Part shown: positions 1-5,504 of the stretch, piece after piece | How positions within the stretch are numbered: the stretch's first letter is position 1 | Layout of the letters: every line of letters starts with the position of its first letter | Assembly: GCA_003647385.1 (NCBI GenBank) | Contig: QMMT01000176.1 | Span: 1 to 5,504 of the forward strand | Direction of reading: 5' to 3' | From: Deltaproteobacteria bacterium | GTDB lineage: Bacteria; Desulfobacterota; Desulfobacteria; Desulfobacterales; Desulfobacteraceae | Length of the DNA: 5,504 nt | Made by a program: the position numbers and the translations under genes | The notes under the pieces: model-generated | What the model was told of the DNA's origin: nothing | Seen by the model: the letters and a program-made list of their open reading frames with translations, nothing else | The model's database searches: none

Positions 1-1245
1 GCTAAAGATAGGTCACAGATTAAGGTTATAACCGGAAATGCTGCAGCTGCAATTGCTGCAAAGCTTGCCCGCCCGGATGTGGTAGCAGCCTACCCGATTA
101 CACCTCAGACAGAAATAATTGAGCAGATTTCCAAATTTCATGCAAATGGAGAAATGGATTGCGAGCTGATTACTGTTGAGGGCGAAAACTCAGCCATGAA
201 TGCTGTTATGGCCGCCTCTCTTGCCGGGGGAAGAGTGTTTACGGCTACGTCTTCATGGGGACTTGTTTTTATGTATGATGCGGTTCTTGCAACGGCCGGC
301 GCCAGGGCGCCAGTGGTCATGGTGAATGTCAACCGCGAGACACCCGGGATCATTGCCGTATCTTCCGGGCAGCAGGACATGATTTCCACAAGGGATGCCG
401 GATGGATTTTTCTTATCGCTGAAGATTGTCAGGAAGTGCTTGACCTGGTTCTCCAGGCCTATCGCCTGGCTGAGGATTACGATATCCAGGTGCCGGTCAT
501 GGTTCATTATGACGGATTCTACCTGTCGTATCTGTCCGAAGGCGTTGATGTACCCTTTCAGGAAGATGTGGATAAATTTTTATCTGTTTTAAATGAGCAG
601 CCCGAAAGAACAAAATTGACTCCCGGCAGCAAACTGGGATGTGGTTCCCATGGAATTCTTGATGGATATCTTGAGCTTCGGTACAAACATGTGTCTGCCA
701 TGGAGAGATCTAAAGCAAAATTTAAGCAGATAGATAATGAGTTTCAGGAAATTTTCGGCCGCAGTTACGGCGGCTTGATTGAGGAATATCGAATGGATGA
801 TGCCGACGTGGTTCTGGTGGGTTCAGGCTCCATGTGCGGAACCATTAAAACGGTTATTGATAAAAAAAGAGAGGCCGGTATCAAGGTTGGCCTTTTAAAG
901 ATGAGAATGTACAGACCTTTTCCGAGTGAAGCAATGGTTAAAGCACTCAAAGGCAAAAAAGCCATTGGTGTGGTGGACAGAAGCCTTTGCTTTGGATTCA
1001 AAGGTGGTCCGATGTATACTGAGTTAAAAGCCTTTGAAACCCAGCTTGGCGGTTCAAAAATGATCAGTTTTATTGATGGTATTGCAAATACAGATATCAC
1101 AACAGCCAATGTCGGGACAATGATTGATACAACTTGTGATCTTGCCGCGGGCAAAGATGTTCGTGAAGTCACATGGGTTTCATATCCTGAAGCCCAGGAA
1201 CCTGATTCCAAAAAACCTGATTCTGAAAAACGGGGAGGGCTTTAA
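1..1245 (+). CDS. padG: 2-oxoacid:acceptor oxidoreductase, alpha subunit (probable phenylglyoxylate oxidoreductase alpha), 5'-partial
   Basis: The reading frame is open from base 1 to TAA at 1243-1245, giving 414 visible residues. The first visible residues already match the usual N-terminal strand of this family (VITGNAAAA), so only a few codons are probably missing; the GTG at 79 is not the start. Seen: YPITPQT at visible residues 31-37, a TPP-pyrimidine-domain signature; VEGEN at 59-63; TATSSWGL at 81-88; VNR ending at Arg112; a second domain with GRSYGG, VGSGSMCGT and RMYRPFP. In Desulfovibrio africanus pyruvate:ferredoxin oxidoreductase the equivalent Thr and Arg contact the substrate. 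With beta and gamma it should oxidatively decarboxylate a 2-oxoacid to an acyl-CoA in the cytoplasm. The loop after VNR reads SSGQQD where pyruvate enzymes usually have an N-x-x-DHSD-like motif, arguing against pyruvate. The PadG assignment rests on this and on the neighbouring molybdoenzyme. Family is certain, substrate inferred. The tail is charged and carries a short repeat. Overlapping frames are shadows. Confidence 0.9.
   Translation, partial: AKDRSQIKVITGNAAAAIAAKLARPDVVAAYPITPQTEIIEQISKFHANGEMDCELITVEGENSAMNAVMAASLAGGRVFTATSSWGLVFMYDAVLATAGARAPVVMVNVNRETPGIIAVSSGQQDMISTRDAGWIFLIAEDCQEVLDLVLQAYRLAEDYDIQVPVMVHYDGFYLSYLSEGVDVPFQEDVDKFLSVLNEQPERTKLTPGSKLGCGSHGILDGYLELRYKHVSAMERSKAKFKQIDNEFQEIFGRSYGGLIEEYRMDDADVVLVGSGSMCGTIKTVIDKKREAGIKVGLLKMRMYRPFPSEAMVKALKGKKAIGVVDRSLCFGFKGGPMYTELKAFETQLGGSKMISFIDGIANTDITTANVGTMIDTTCDLAAGKDVREVTWVSYPEAQEPDSKKPDSEKRGGL
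1201..1230 (+). repeat. two-copy 15-bp tandem repeat in the tail of the alpha gene
   Basis: Bases 1201-1215 and 1216-1230 match at 13 of 15 positions and encode PDSKK followed by PDSEK, just before the alpha stop codon. The repeat keeps the frame. It lies beyond the conserved fold, in a charged C-terminal tail, and looks like a small in-frame duplication. It also sits immediately upstream of the beta ribosome binding site. Confidence 0.7.
1232..1239 (+). promoter_or_regulatory. ribosome binding site for the beta subunit
   Basis: GGGGAGGG lies 7 bases before ATG 1247 and inside the last codons of alpha. It decides the beta start: the same frame is open from an ATG at 1124, but the 41 extra residues would lie wholly within the alpha gene, do not resemble the family N-terminus and have no comparable ribosome binding site. 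The layout suggests translational coupling of alpha and beta. Confidence 0.8.
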
Positions 1246-1246
1246 G

Positions 1247-2206
1247 ATGACACAAAAAAAGAAAGGCAAACTGACAAAAGTTCTGGATCACCTCAAATAT
1301 GCGGATCCCTTCTCAAAAGGGGTGGCGTTCTGCCCGGGTTGCAGTCTTGAGCTTTTGATACGGTTTATTCCCCAGGTATTGGGAAATGATATTGTAATTA
1401 CAGGTACTCCATCCTGCTCCGCTCCTGTACTCCTTGGTCAGAATAATCAGTCCTGGCATACCTTATCGTATTTCGGGACATTGATGACCGGAGCAGCGGC
1501 AAATGCCACAGGCCTTGCCAGATATTACAGAAAAGCAGGAATCGATAATACAGTGGTATGTTTCAACGGGGATGGAACAGCCGCAGATATCGGGTTTGGA
1601 AATTTATCCGGAGCAGCTGAGAGAAATGAACCCTTTATCTATATCTGCTATGACAATGAAGGATACATGAATACCGGTATCCAGAAAAGCGGTACCACAC
1701 CCTTTGGCGCGACAACCACCACCACTCCTTTTGGAAAGGCGTCCAAGGGAAAGAACTTAAGAAGAATGAATCTGGCCCTTAAAATGGCTATGCACAAGAT
1801 TCCCTATACTGCCACAGCAACACTGAGTGACCTGGATGATCTTGCCAAGAAATTAAAGAAAGCAAAAAAAGCCAAAGAAAGGGGCTTTGCCTTCCTTCAT
1901 GTTTTTGCTCCCTGTCCGACAGGTTGGGGCTATGCGCCTGAAAACAGCATTGAAGTCTGCCGAAGGGCTGTAAAGACAAACTACTTCCCTTTATGGGAAG
2001 CAGAAAACGGCAAAATCAGAATGACCAAAACCGTTAAAAAGCCCAAACCTGTAAAAACGTATACTGAGTTGATAAAAAAGTTTGCTCACCTGACGGAAGA
2101 GGACCATCAGATTCTTCAGGACGATATCGATTACGAATTTTGTATGTTGGGCGGGTTGAGTGTCCTGGATGGAGAATGTCAGCTGCCAGCTTCTGTAGAA
2201 GATTAA
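1247..2206 (+). CDS. padI: 2-oxoacid:acceptor oxidoreductase, beta subunit (TPP- and FeS-binding; probable phenylglyoxylate oxidoreductase beta)
   Basis: This 319-residue protein has the usual PorB length. It binds the diphosphate end of TPP and, by family knowledge, one [4Fe-4S] cluster. Seen: CPGC at residues 29-32, a third Cys at 57 (TPSCSAP) and the fourth in PCPTGW (Cys223), the four-cysteine pattern of this family; GDG at 108-110 and DNE at 136-138, the TPP/Mg motif; YMNTGIQKS around 140-148, whose Asn142 corresponds to a substrate-contacting Asn in pyruvate:ferredoxin oxidoreductase; and the Thr-rich loop at 156-160. Residues 199-212 are very lysine-rich and helical. The ATG lies one base after the alpha TAA, so the two are almost certainly co-translated and assemble together. 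By overall motif content it is closer to the pyruvate/phenylglyoxylate type than to indolepyruvate enzymes. Family is certain; the PadI name depends on the proposed pathway. The protein has no signal peptide or membrane segment, so it is cytoplasmic. Confidence 0.9.
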   Translation: MTQKKKGKLTKVLDHLKYADPFSKGVAFCPGCSLELLIRFIPQVLGNDIVITGTPSCSAPVLLGQNNQSWHTLSYFGTLMTGAAANATGLARYYRKAGIDNTVVCFNGDGTAADIGFGNLSGAAERNEPFIYICYDNEGYMNTGIQKSGTTPFGATTTTTPFGKASKGKNLRRMNLALKMAMHKIPYTATATLSDLDDLAKKLKKAKKAKERGFAFLHVFAPCPTGWGYAPENSIEVCRRAVKTNYFPLWEAENGKIRMTKTVKKPKPVKTYTELIKKFAHLTEEDHQILQDDIDYEFCMLGGLSVLDGECQLPASVED

Positions 2207-2208
2207 AC

Positions 2209-2214
2209 AAGGAG
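2209..2214 (+). promoter_or_regulatory. ribosome binding site for the gamma subunit
   Basis: AAGGAG lies 7 bases before ATG 2222 in the 15-bp gap after beta. It is a near-ideal Shine-Dalgarno and fixes the gamma start. Confidence 0.8.
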
Positions 2215-2221
2215 ACATAAA

Positions 2222-2770
2222 ATGAGTGAAGTCAGATTTCATGGTAGGGGGGGGCAGGGTGTTGTGACCACATCCAAAATTCTTGCCAATGCTTTTGCCA
2301 GAACCGGACAATTCGGTGCCAGTTTTCCCATGTTTGGATTTGAAAGAAGAGGGGCACCTGTTACGGCTTTCGGCAGATTCTCAGATAAACCTGTCAGGGA
2401 AAAAACACAGATCTATAATCCGGATATCCTTGTAGTGCTTGATCCCAGTCAGAGAAACTCCGAGGCAGTGTTTAAAGGCTTATTGCCGGGTGGCATGATG
2501 TTGTTGAATGATTCGGATGTTACAGTAAATGTTTCCCATAAAAATCTTAAAAAACTGGGAATCATAGACGCCAACAAAATTGCTTTGGAAGAAATCGGCC
2601 TGGCCATACCCAATACAGTCATTGCCGGTGCTTTTGCCAGAATGTCAGGGTTGCTGGATATTGAACCGTGTTGTGAAGCATTACAGGACTATTTTTCAGG
2701 TAAAAAACTTTCAGCCAATATTGTGTGCGCAAAAAGAGGGTTTGAAGAGGTAAAATTGTTTGATTTGTAA
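2222..2770 (+). CDS. padE: 2-oxoacid:acceptor oxidoreductase, gamma subunit (probable phenylglyoxylate oxidoreductase gamma)
   Basis: This 182-residue protein is a full-length gamma domain of the 2-oxoacid:ferredoxin oxidoreductase family, which helps bind CoA and completes the alpha-beta core. Seen: GRGGQGVVT at residues 8-16, the glycine-rich family hallmark; FERRGAPVTAFGR at about 40-52; NPDILVVLD at about 67-75; and IPNTVIAGAFA at about 129-139, which matches the conserved late helix. It contains no CxxC cluster motif, so no ferredoxin (delta) domain is fused to it. It follows beta by 15 bp and so belongs to the same transcript. A run of eight G residues (2247-2254) encodes the Arg-Gly-Gly of the hallmark motif. 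The assignment to PadE rather than PorG is by context only; the family is certain. Confidence 0.9.
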   Translation: MSEVRFHGRGGQGVVTTSKILANAFARTGQFGASFPMFGFERRGAPVTAFGRFSDKPVREKTQIYNPDILVVLDPSQRNSEAVFKGLLPGGMMLLNDSDVTVNVSHKNLKKLGIIDANKIALEEIGLAIPNTVIAGAFARMSGLLDIEPCCEALQDYFSGKKLSANIVCAKRGFEEVKLFDL

Positions 2771-2813
2771 AGATCAATAAGGGGATAACTTTAATATTAA
2801 TAAAGGAGCTGTT
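2771..2813 (+). promoter_or_regulatory. 43-bp gap between the two enzyme modules, with AT-rich palindrome and ribosome binding site
   Basis: This is the longest gap in the window and separates the oxoacid oxidoreductase genes from the molybdoenzyme genes. It contains the perfect 10-bp palindrome TTAATATTAA at 2791-2800, then AAAGGAG at 2802-2808, five bases before ATG 2814. A second GGGGAT stretch (2781-2786) has no start codon at a useful distance. No GC-rich stem followed by a T run is present, so I see no intrinsic terminator. No convincing -35/-10 pair was found either; an internal promoter is possible but unsupported. Confidence 0.55.
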
Positions 2814-3470
2814 ATGCCAAGATGGGGAATGGTAATCGACGTAAAAAGGTGTATCGCTTGCTGGGGCTGCACCATCGCATGTAAAGAGGAACATTTTCTT
2901 CCTCCTGGAGTGTTTTTTAACAGGGTGCTCATTGGAGAAACCGGGAAATTCCCGACATCCAGCAAGCTGATCTATCCGGTTCTTTGTAATCATTGCACTG
3001 ATGCGGCCTGCGTAGAAGCATGTCCCACCGGAGCAACCTATATCAGGGAAGATGGTATTGTCGTGGTTGATGATGATAAATGCGTCGGCTGCAGGGCTTG
3101 TCTTGTGAGCTGCCCGTACCAGCAGAGAACCTATTATGACCAGAAAGTAAAAGACAGGGAGTATTTCCCGGGCCAGGGTAAAACCGAGTATGAACTTCTT
3201 GGGGAAAAGCTTTATCCGATGAAAGTGGGGACGGTTATTAAATGCAACTTCTGTGCGGAAAGGGTTGATGACGGACTTAAAAGAGGTCTTACACCTGGGA
3301 AGGATGAAGAAGCGACACCTGCATGCGTAATTGCCTGCCCTGTCGGCGCAAGGGTCTTTGGCGATCTCAGTGATCCAGACAGTGAAATCAGCCGTCTGAT
3401 CATGGAGAAAAAGGGTAAACAGCTTCGGCCGGAATTCGGTACTGAACCGGCAGTCTATTATATTGATTAA
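2814..3470 (+). CDS. padC: four-[4Fe-4S] electron-transfer subunit of a molybdopterin oxidoreductase (probable phenylacetyl-CoA oxidoreductase FeS subunit)
   Basis: This 218-residue ferredoxin-like protein is of the DmsB/PhsB/NrfC type. It has sixteen cysteines in the four expected groups: C13-C16-C19-C23; C58-C61-C66-C70 followed by Pro; C90-C93-C96-C100 followed by Pro; and C144-C147 with C171-C175 followed by Pro. All sixteen ligands are present, so four cubane clusters are predicted, forming a wire between the Mo active site and a membrane or soluble acceptor. Only 14 bp separate it from the Mo large subunit, its obvious partner. It has no signal peptide or membrane helix; the Mo subunit also lacks a Tat signal, so the complex should face the cytoplasm. 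The size is close to, slightly below, the roughly 27-kDa subunit known for phenylacetyl-CoA:acceptor oxidoreductase of denitrifiers. The DmsB-like family is certain, whereas PadC is inferred from context. Confidence 0.9.
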   Translation: MPRWGMVIDVKRCIACWGCTIACKEEHFLPPGVFFNRVLIGETGKFPTSSKLIYPVLCNHCTDAACVEACPTGATYIREDGIVVVDDDKCVGCRACLVSCPYQQRTYYDQKVKDREYFPGQGKTEYELLGEKLYPMKVGTVIKCNFCAERVDDGLKRGLTPGKDEEATPACVIACPVGARVFGDLSDPDSEISRLIMEKKGKQLRPEFGTEPAVYYID

Positions 3471-3474
3471 ACAC

Positions 3475-3482
3475 AGGGGGAG
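3475..3482 (+). promoter_or_regulatory. ribosome binding site for the Mo large subunit
   Basis: AGGGGGAG sits directly before ATG 3485. The gap after the FeS gene is only 14 bp, and the encoded protein reaches its first cluster cysteine at residue 18, as expected for a family member without a leader. This supports 3485 as the start. Confidence 0.7.
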
Positions 3483-3484
3483 AT

Positions 3485-5504
3485 ATGACCTATAAAACAG
3501 ATGAAATTTGGGAAGATAAATGGGTAAATACCACCTGTGGCGTATGCTATTGCGGCTGTGCTGCACGGGTTCGGGTGGTGAACGGTGTGCCGGTAAAAGT
3601 TGAAGGTATTGCAGAAAGTACAATGGGGGGTACAGAAGGCGGACTTTGTGGTAAGGGCATCGCAGGATTGATGTACTACCATGATCCCAATCGTATCAAA
3701 AAGCCTCTTTTACGGACCAATCCGGAAAAGGGTTTTGGCGTTGATCCTAAATGGAAAGAAATTGAATGGGATGAAGCACTTGAGATTGTTTCCACCAAGA
3801 TGAAGAAAATCATGAAGGATAACCCCAATAAAATTCTTTTCACAAACCAGACCATGCGAGCCAGTGATGGTCCTCATAACCATCTTTATTTCTATGCAAA
3901 GGCTTTCGGCATACCAAATAATGGTAACTTTATCATTGGCGGCGGCAGTCTGCACTGCGGTAATGCGGCCCATATGCTGGGGGGGTTGATCCATGGGGCA
4001 TGGTCCATCGCACCGGACTGGCGATACACAAAGTATGTTCTTAAATGGGGGTCAAGTAAAGGAACCGGTTCCGGACATTCAGCCATGATCAATGCAAGAC
4101 TGAGAGCTGATGGTGTGAGACGCGGAATAAAAGAAATCGTTTTTGATCCCATGGGTAACTTTGCAGGTGGCAAGGCCACGCAATGGGTACCGCTCCTGCC
4201 CGGAACCGACACAGCAGTGGGACTTGCCATAGCAAACTATATCCTCAATACCCGGGGAGAAATCGACGAACTTTATCTTAGGGCAAAAACAAACTTTGTT
4301 TATTTGATACGGGAAGACGGTACTTTTGTCCGGGATGAAAAAACGGATAAGCCTCTTGTTTTTGATAATAAAGCAAAAAAGATAAAAGTATTTGATGATG
4401 AATCCATAGCATTTGAAGATTTTTCCCTTGAAGGCGACTATGAATATAATGGTGAAAAATGCCGTCCCTGCTTTATGGCATTAAAAGAGCATTTAAAACA
4501 ATTCACCCCGGAATGGGCATCCAACATAAGTACGGTTCCCGTGGGAACCATTCTTGAAGTTGCAAAAGGGTGGGTGGATAATGCCCAGATTGGATCCACC
4601 ATTACAATAGAGGGACAGACATTTCCTTACCGACCGGTATCCTCTGTGACATTCCGTGGTGCCCAGGGCCATTCAAATGGAATCCATCAGGTGGCTGCCA
4701 TCGATCTTATCAGCCAGTTGGTGGGTGCTGAAGATGTGCCCGGCGGTACAATGGGCTGGCCTTCCATCAGGAGAAGATACCCCGGCGGTCAATACGAACG
4801 TATGCCCAAAGTCGGTAAAGACGGCGTTATTGTTCCTTCGGTATTTTATTCACATGATCCATGGCCGGTCCATGAACCCAGCTATCCCTGCAGTAATTCA
4901 GGGTGTGTTGAGTTCTGGTCCCATTCTACTCTTTCTCATATCCCATATGTGAAAGAAAAAAATTATATCCAGGAAAAATTCGGTGTTGAAAAAGTTCAGC
5001 CGGAAATGATTTTCGGAATAGCAGTGAACTTTCTTATCAGTCAGTCTGACTGGGATGTTGCCCTGGATAATTTTAAAGACTGCTTTGTTGTGCTGATGGA
5101 TATATGGGTTAATGAGACGGACCAGGCCATTGGTGATATCATCCTTCCGGATACCTCTTATCTTGAAAAAGATACCTGGTCTTCAGAAATTGACAGTTTT
5201 TTCTTTAATGGAAGCCCCTCCTATGAAGACTGGTATGTTCATCTGCAAAAACCCGTAGCGCCTCCTATTGGTGAATCGCGAGACTTTATGGACGTTTACC
5301 TGGATGTTGCCAATCGTGTGGGTGTTCTAGATAAATATAATGAACTTCTTAACGATTATTACAGCATTACAGATGAAAAGCTTAAACTTAAACCCGGCGA
5401 AGTCCTGAACTGGAAGGAAATTGGTGAAAGAATTCTCACATGGGTTTATGGGGATGATAAAGAAAAAATTCAGGAACAGGGATTTGCAACCTGGCATAAA
5501 CCCA
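3485..5504 (+). CDS. padB: molybdopterin oxidoreductase large subunit, DMSO reductase family (probable phenylacetyl-CoA:acceptor oxidoreductase catalytic subunit), 3'-partial
   Basis: The frame is open from ATG 3485 to the window edge: 673 codons and no stop. Seen: an N-terminal Fe4S4 domain with C18-x2-C21-x3-C25 and C55 in CGKG, whose Lys57 matches the lysine between cluster and cofactor in this family; SLHCGNAAHM with Cys158 where the family's Mo-ligand Cys/Sec/Ser lies; YVLKWGSS at about 184-191; FRGAQGHSNG at 390-399; VPGG about 30 residues later; and ILPDTSYLEK at 553-562. The order fits the Molybdop_Fe4S4 and Molybdopterin domains; the C-terminal cofactor-binding domain is missing. About 830 residues are expected from the 93-kDa PadB. 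The N-terminus (MTYKTDEIWEDKW) has no twin-arginine signal, unlike exported thiosulfate, polysulfide or arsenate reductases, so the enzyme should be cytoplasmic. The predicted reaction is arylacetyl-CoA to arylglyoxylate plus CoA, passing four electrons through the FeS subunit. The family is certain. The substrate is inferred, chiefly from co-location with a phenylglyoxylate-type oxidoreductase. Confidence 0.88.
   Translation, partial: MTYKTDEIWEDKWVNTTCGVCYCGCAARVRVVNGVPVKVEGIAESTMGGTEGGLCGKGIAGLMYYHDPNRIKKPLLRTNPEKGFGVDPKWKEIEWDEALEIVSTKMKKIMKDNPNKILFTNQTMRASDGPHNHLYFYAKAFGIPNNGNFIIGGGSLHCGNAAHMLGGLIHGAWSIAPDWRYTKYVLKWGSSKGTGSGHSAMINARLRADGVRRGIKEIVFDPMGNFAGGKATQWVPLLPGTDTAVGLAIANYILNTRGEIDELYLRAKTNFVYLIREDGTFVRDEKTDKPLVFDNKAKKIKVFDDESIAFEDFSLEGDYEYNGEKCRPCFMALKEHLKQFTPEWASNISTVPVGTILEVAKGWVDNAQIGSTITIEGQTFPYRPVSSVTFRGAQGHSNGIHQVAAIDLISQLVGAEDVPGGTMGWPSIRRRYPGGQYERMPKVGKDGVIVPSVFYSHDPWPVHEPSYPCSNSGCVEFWSHSTLSHIPYVKEKNYIQEKFGVEKVQPEMIFGIAVNFLISQSDWDVALDNFKDCFVVLMDIWVNETDQAIGDIILPDTSYLEKDTWSSEIDSFFFNGSPSYEDWYVHLQKPVAPPIGESRDFMDVYLDVANRVGVLDKYNELLNDYYSITDEKLKLKPGEVLNWKEIGERILTWVYGDDKEKIQEQGFATWHKP

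Noticed and set aside
298..313. GC-rich GGCGC...GCGCC hairpin in alpha
   Set aside because: A short stem within Ala/Gly/Arg codons of a conserved segment, explained by coding sequence.
765..1211. Minus-strand frame of 148 codons within alpha
   Set aside because: It is entirely antisense to the conserved second domain of the alpha subunit, with no recognisable motif.
1124..1246. Upstream in-frame ATG giving a 41-residue longer beta subunit
   Set aside because: The extension lies inside alpha, is unlike any family N-terminus, and the strong ribosome binding site at 1232-1239 points to 1247.
2760..2777. TTGAT...ATCAA inverted repeat spanning the gamma stop, considered as a terminator
   Set aside because: A 5-bp AT-rich stem with no following T run would not terminate transcription.
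2619..3623. Open minus-strand frame of 334 codons across the end of gamma, the FeS gene and the start of the Mo gene
   Set aside because: It lies antisense to three genes with unmistakable family motifs, its translation shows no recognisable domain, and its openness follows from the codon bias of the sense genes.
4656..4952. 98-codon plus-strand frame inside the Mo large subunit gene
   Set aside because: It is out of frame with a gene carrying continuous conserved motifs at the same place (FRGAQGHSNG, VPGG).
3485..5504. Thiosulfate, polysulfide or arsenate reductase identity for the Mo subunit
   Set aside because: Those enzymes are normally exported with a twin-arginine leader, which is absent here, and the partner genes point to acyl-CoA/oxoacid metabolism. 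A distant relationship within the superfamily is not excluded.

Overview
The window is a single co-directional (+ strand) operon fragment of five tightly packed genes; both end genes run off the window. The first three encode the alpha, beta and gamma subunits of a 2-oxoacid:acceptor oxidoreductase (TPP- and CoA-dependent, PorABG type). The last two encode a four-cluster ferredoxin-like electron-transfer subunit and the large catalytic subunit of a cytoplasmic molybdopterin (DMSO reductase family) oxidoreductase. No RNA gene, mobile element, CRISPR array or convincing minus-strand gene was found.

This pairing is best explained as the two-step alpha-oxidation module known from anaerobic phenylacetate/phenylalanine degraders. 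A PadBC(D)-type molybdoenzyme (phenylacetyl-CoA:acceptor oxidoreductase) would make phenylglyoxylate. A PadEFGHI-type enzyme (phenylglyoxylate:acceptor oxidoreductase) would then convert phenylglyoxylate plus CoA to benzoyl-CoA and CO2. The enzyme families are clear from motifs; the Pad substrate assignment is inferred from gene partnership, the missing Tat signal and an altered substrate-loop motif in the alpha subunit. It is not proven by the sequence. A related arylacetyl-CoA, such as the 4-hydroxyphenyl compound, is an equally allowed substrate.

Layout: alpha (1-1245, only a few N-terminal codons missing); beta (1247-2206, start one base after the alpha stop codon); gamma (2222-2770); a 43-bp gap with an AT-rich palindrome and a strong Shine-Dalgarno; FeS subunit (2814-3470); Mo large subunit (3485 to the end, about 673 residues visible, C-terminal domain missing). 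Every start has a purine-rich ribosome binding site, and no gap exceeds 43 bp, so there is no unexplained gene-free stretch.

Organism: a strictly anaerobic bacterium, judged from oxygen-sensitive FeS enzymes throughout. Moderate GC, frequent AAA/GAA/GAT codons and the gene content fit an aromatic-degrading sulfate reducer of the Desulfobacula type (Desulfobacterota). This is an inference from style and gene content only. Parts expected but not visible, presumably outside the window, are the delta (ferredoxin) subunit, any PadH-like NADH-linked subunit, a PadD-like membrane anchor, an arylacetate-CoA ligase and the promoter.
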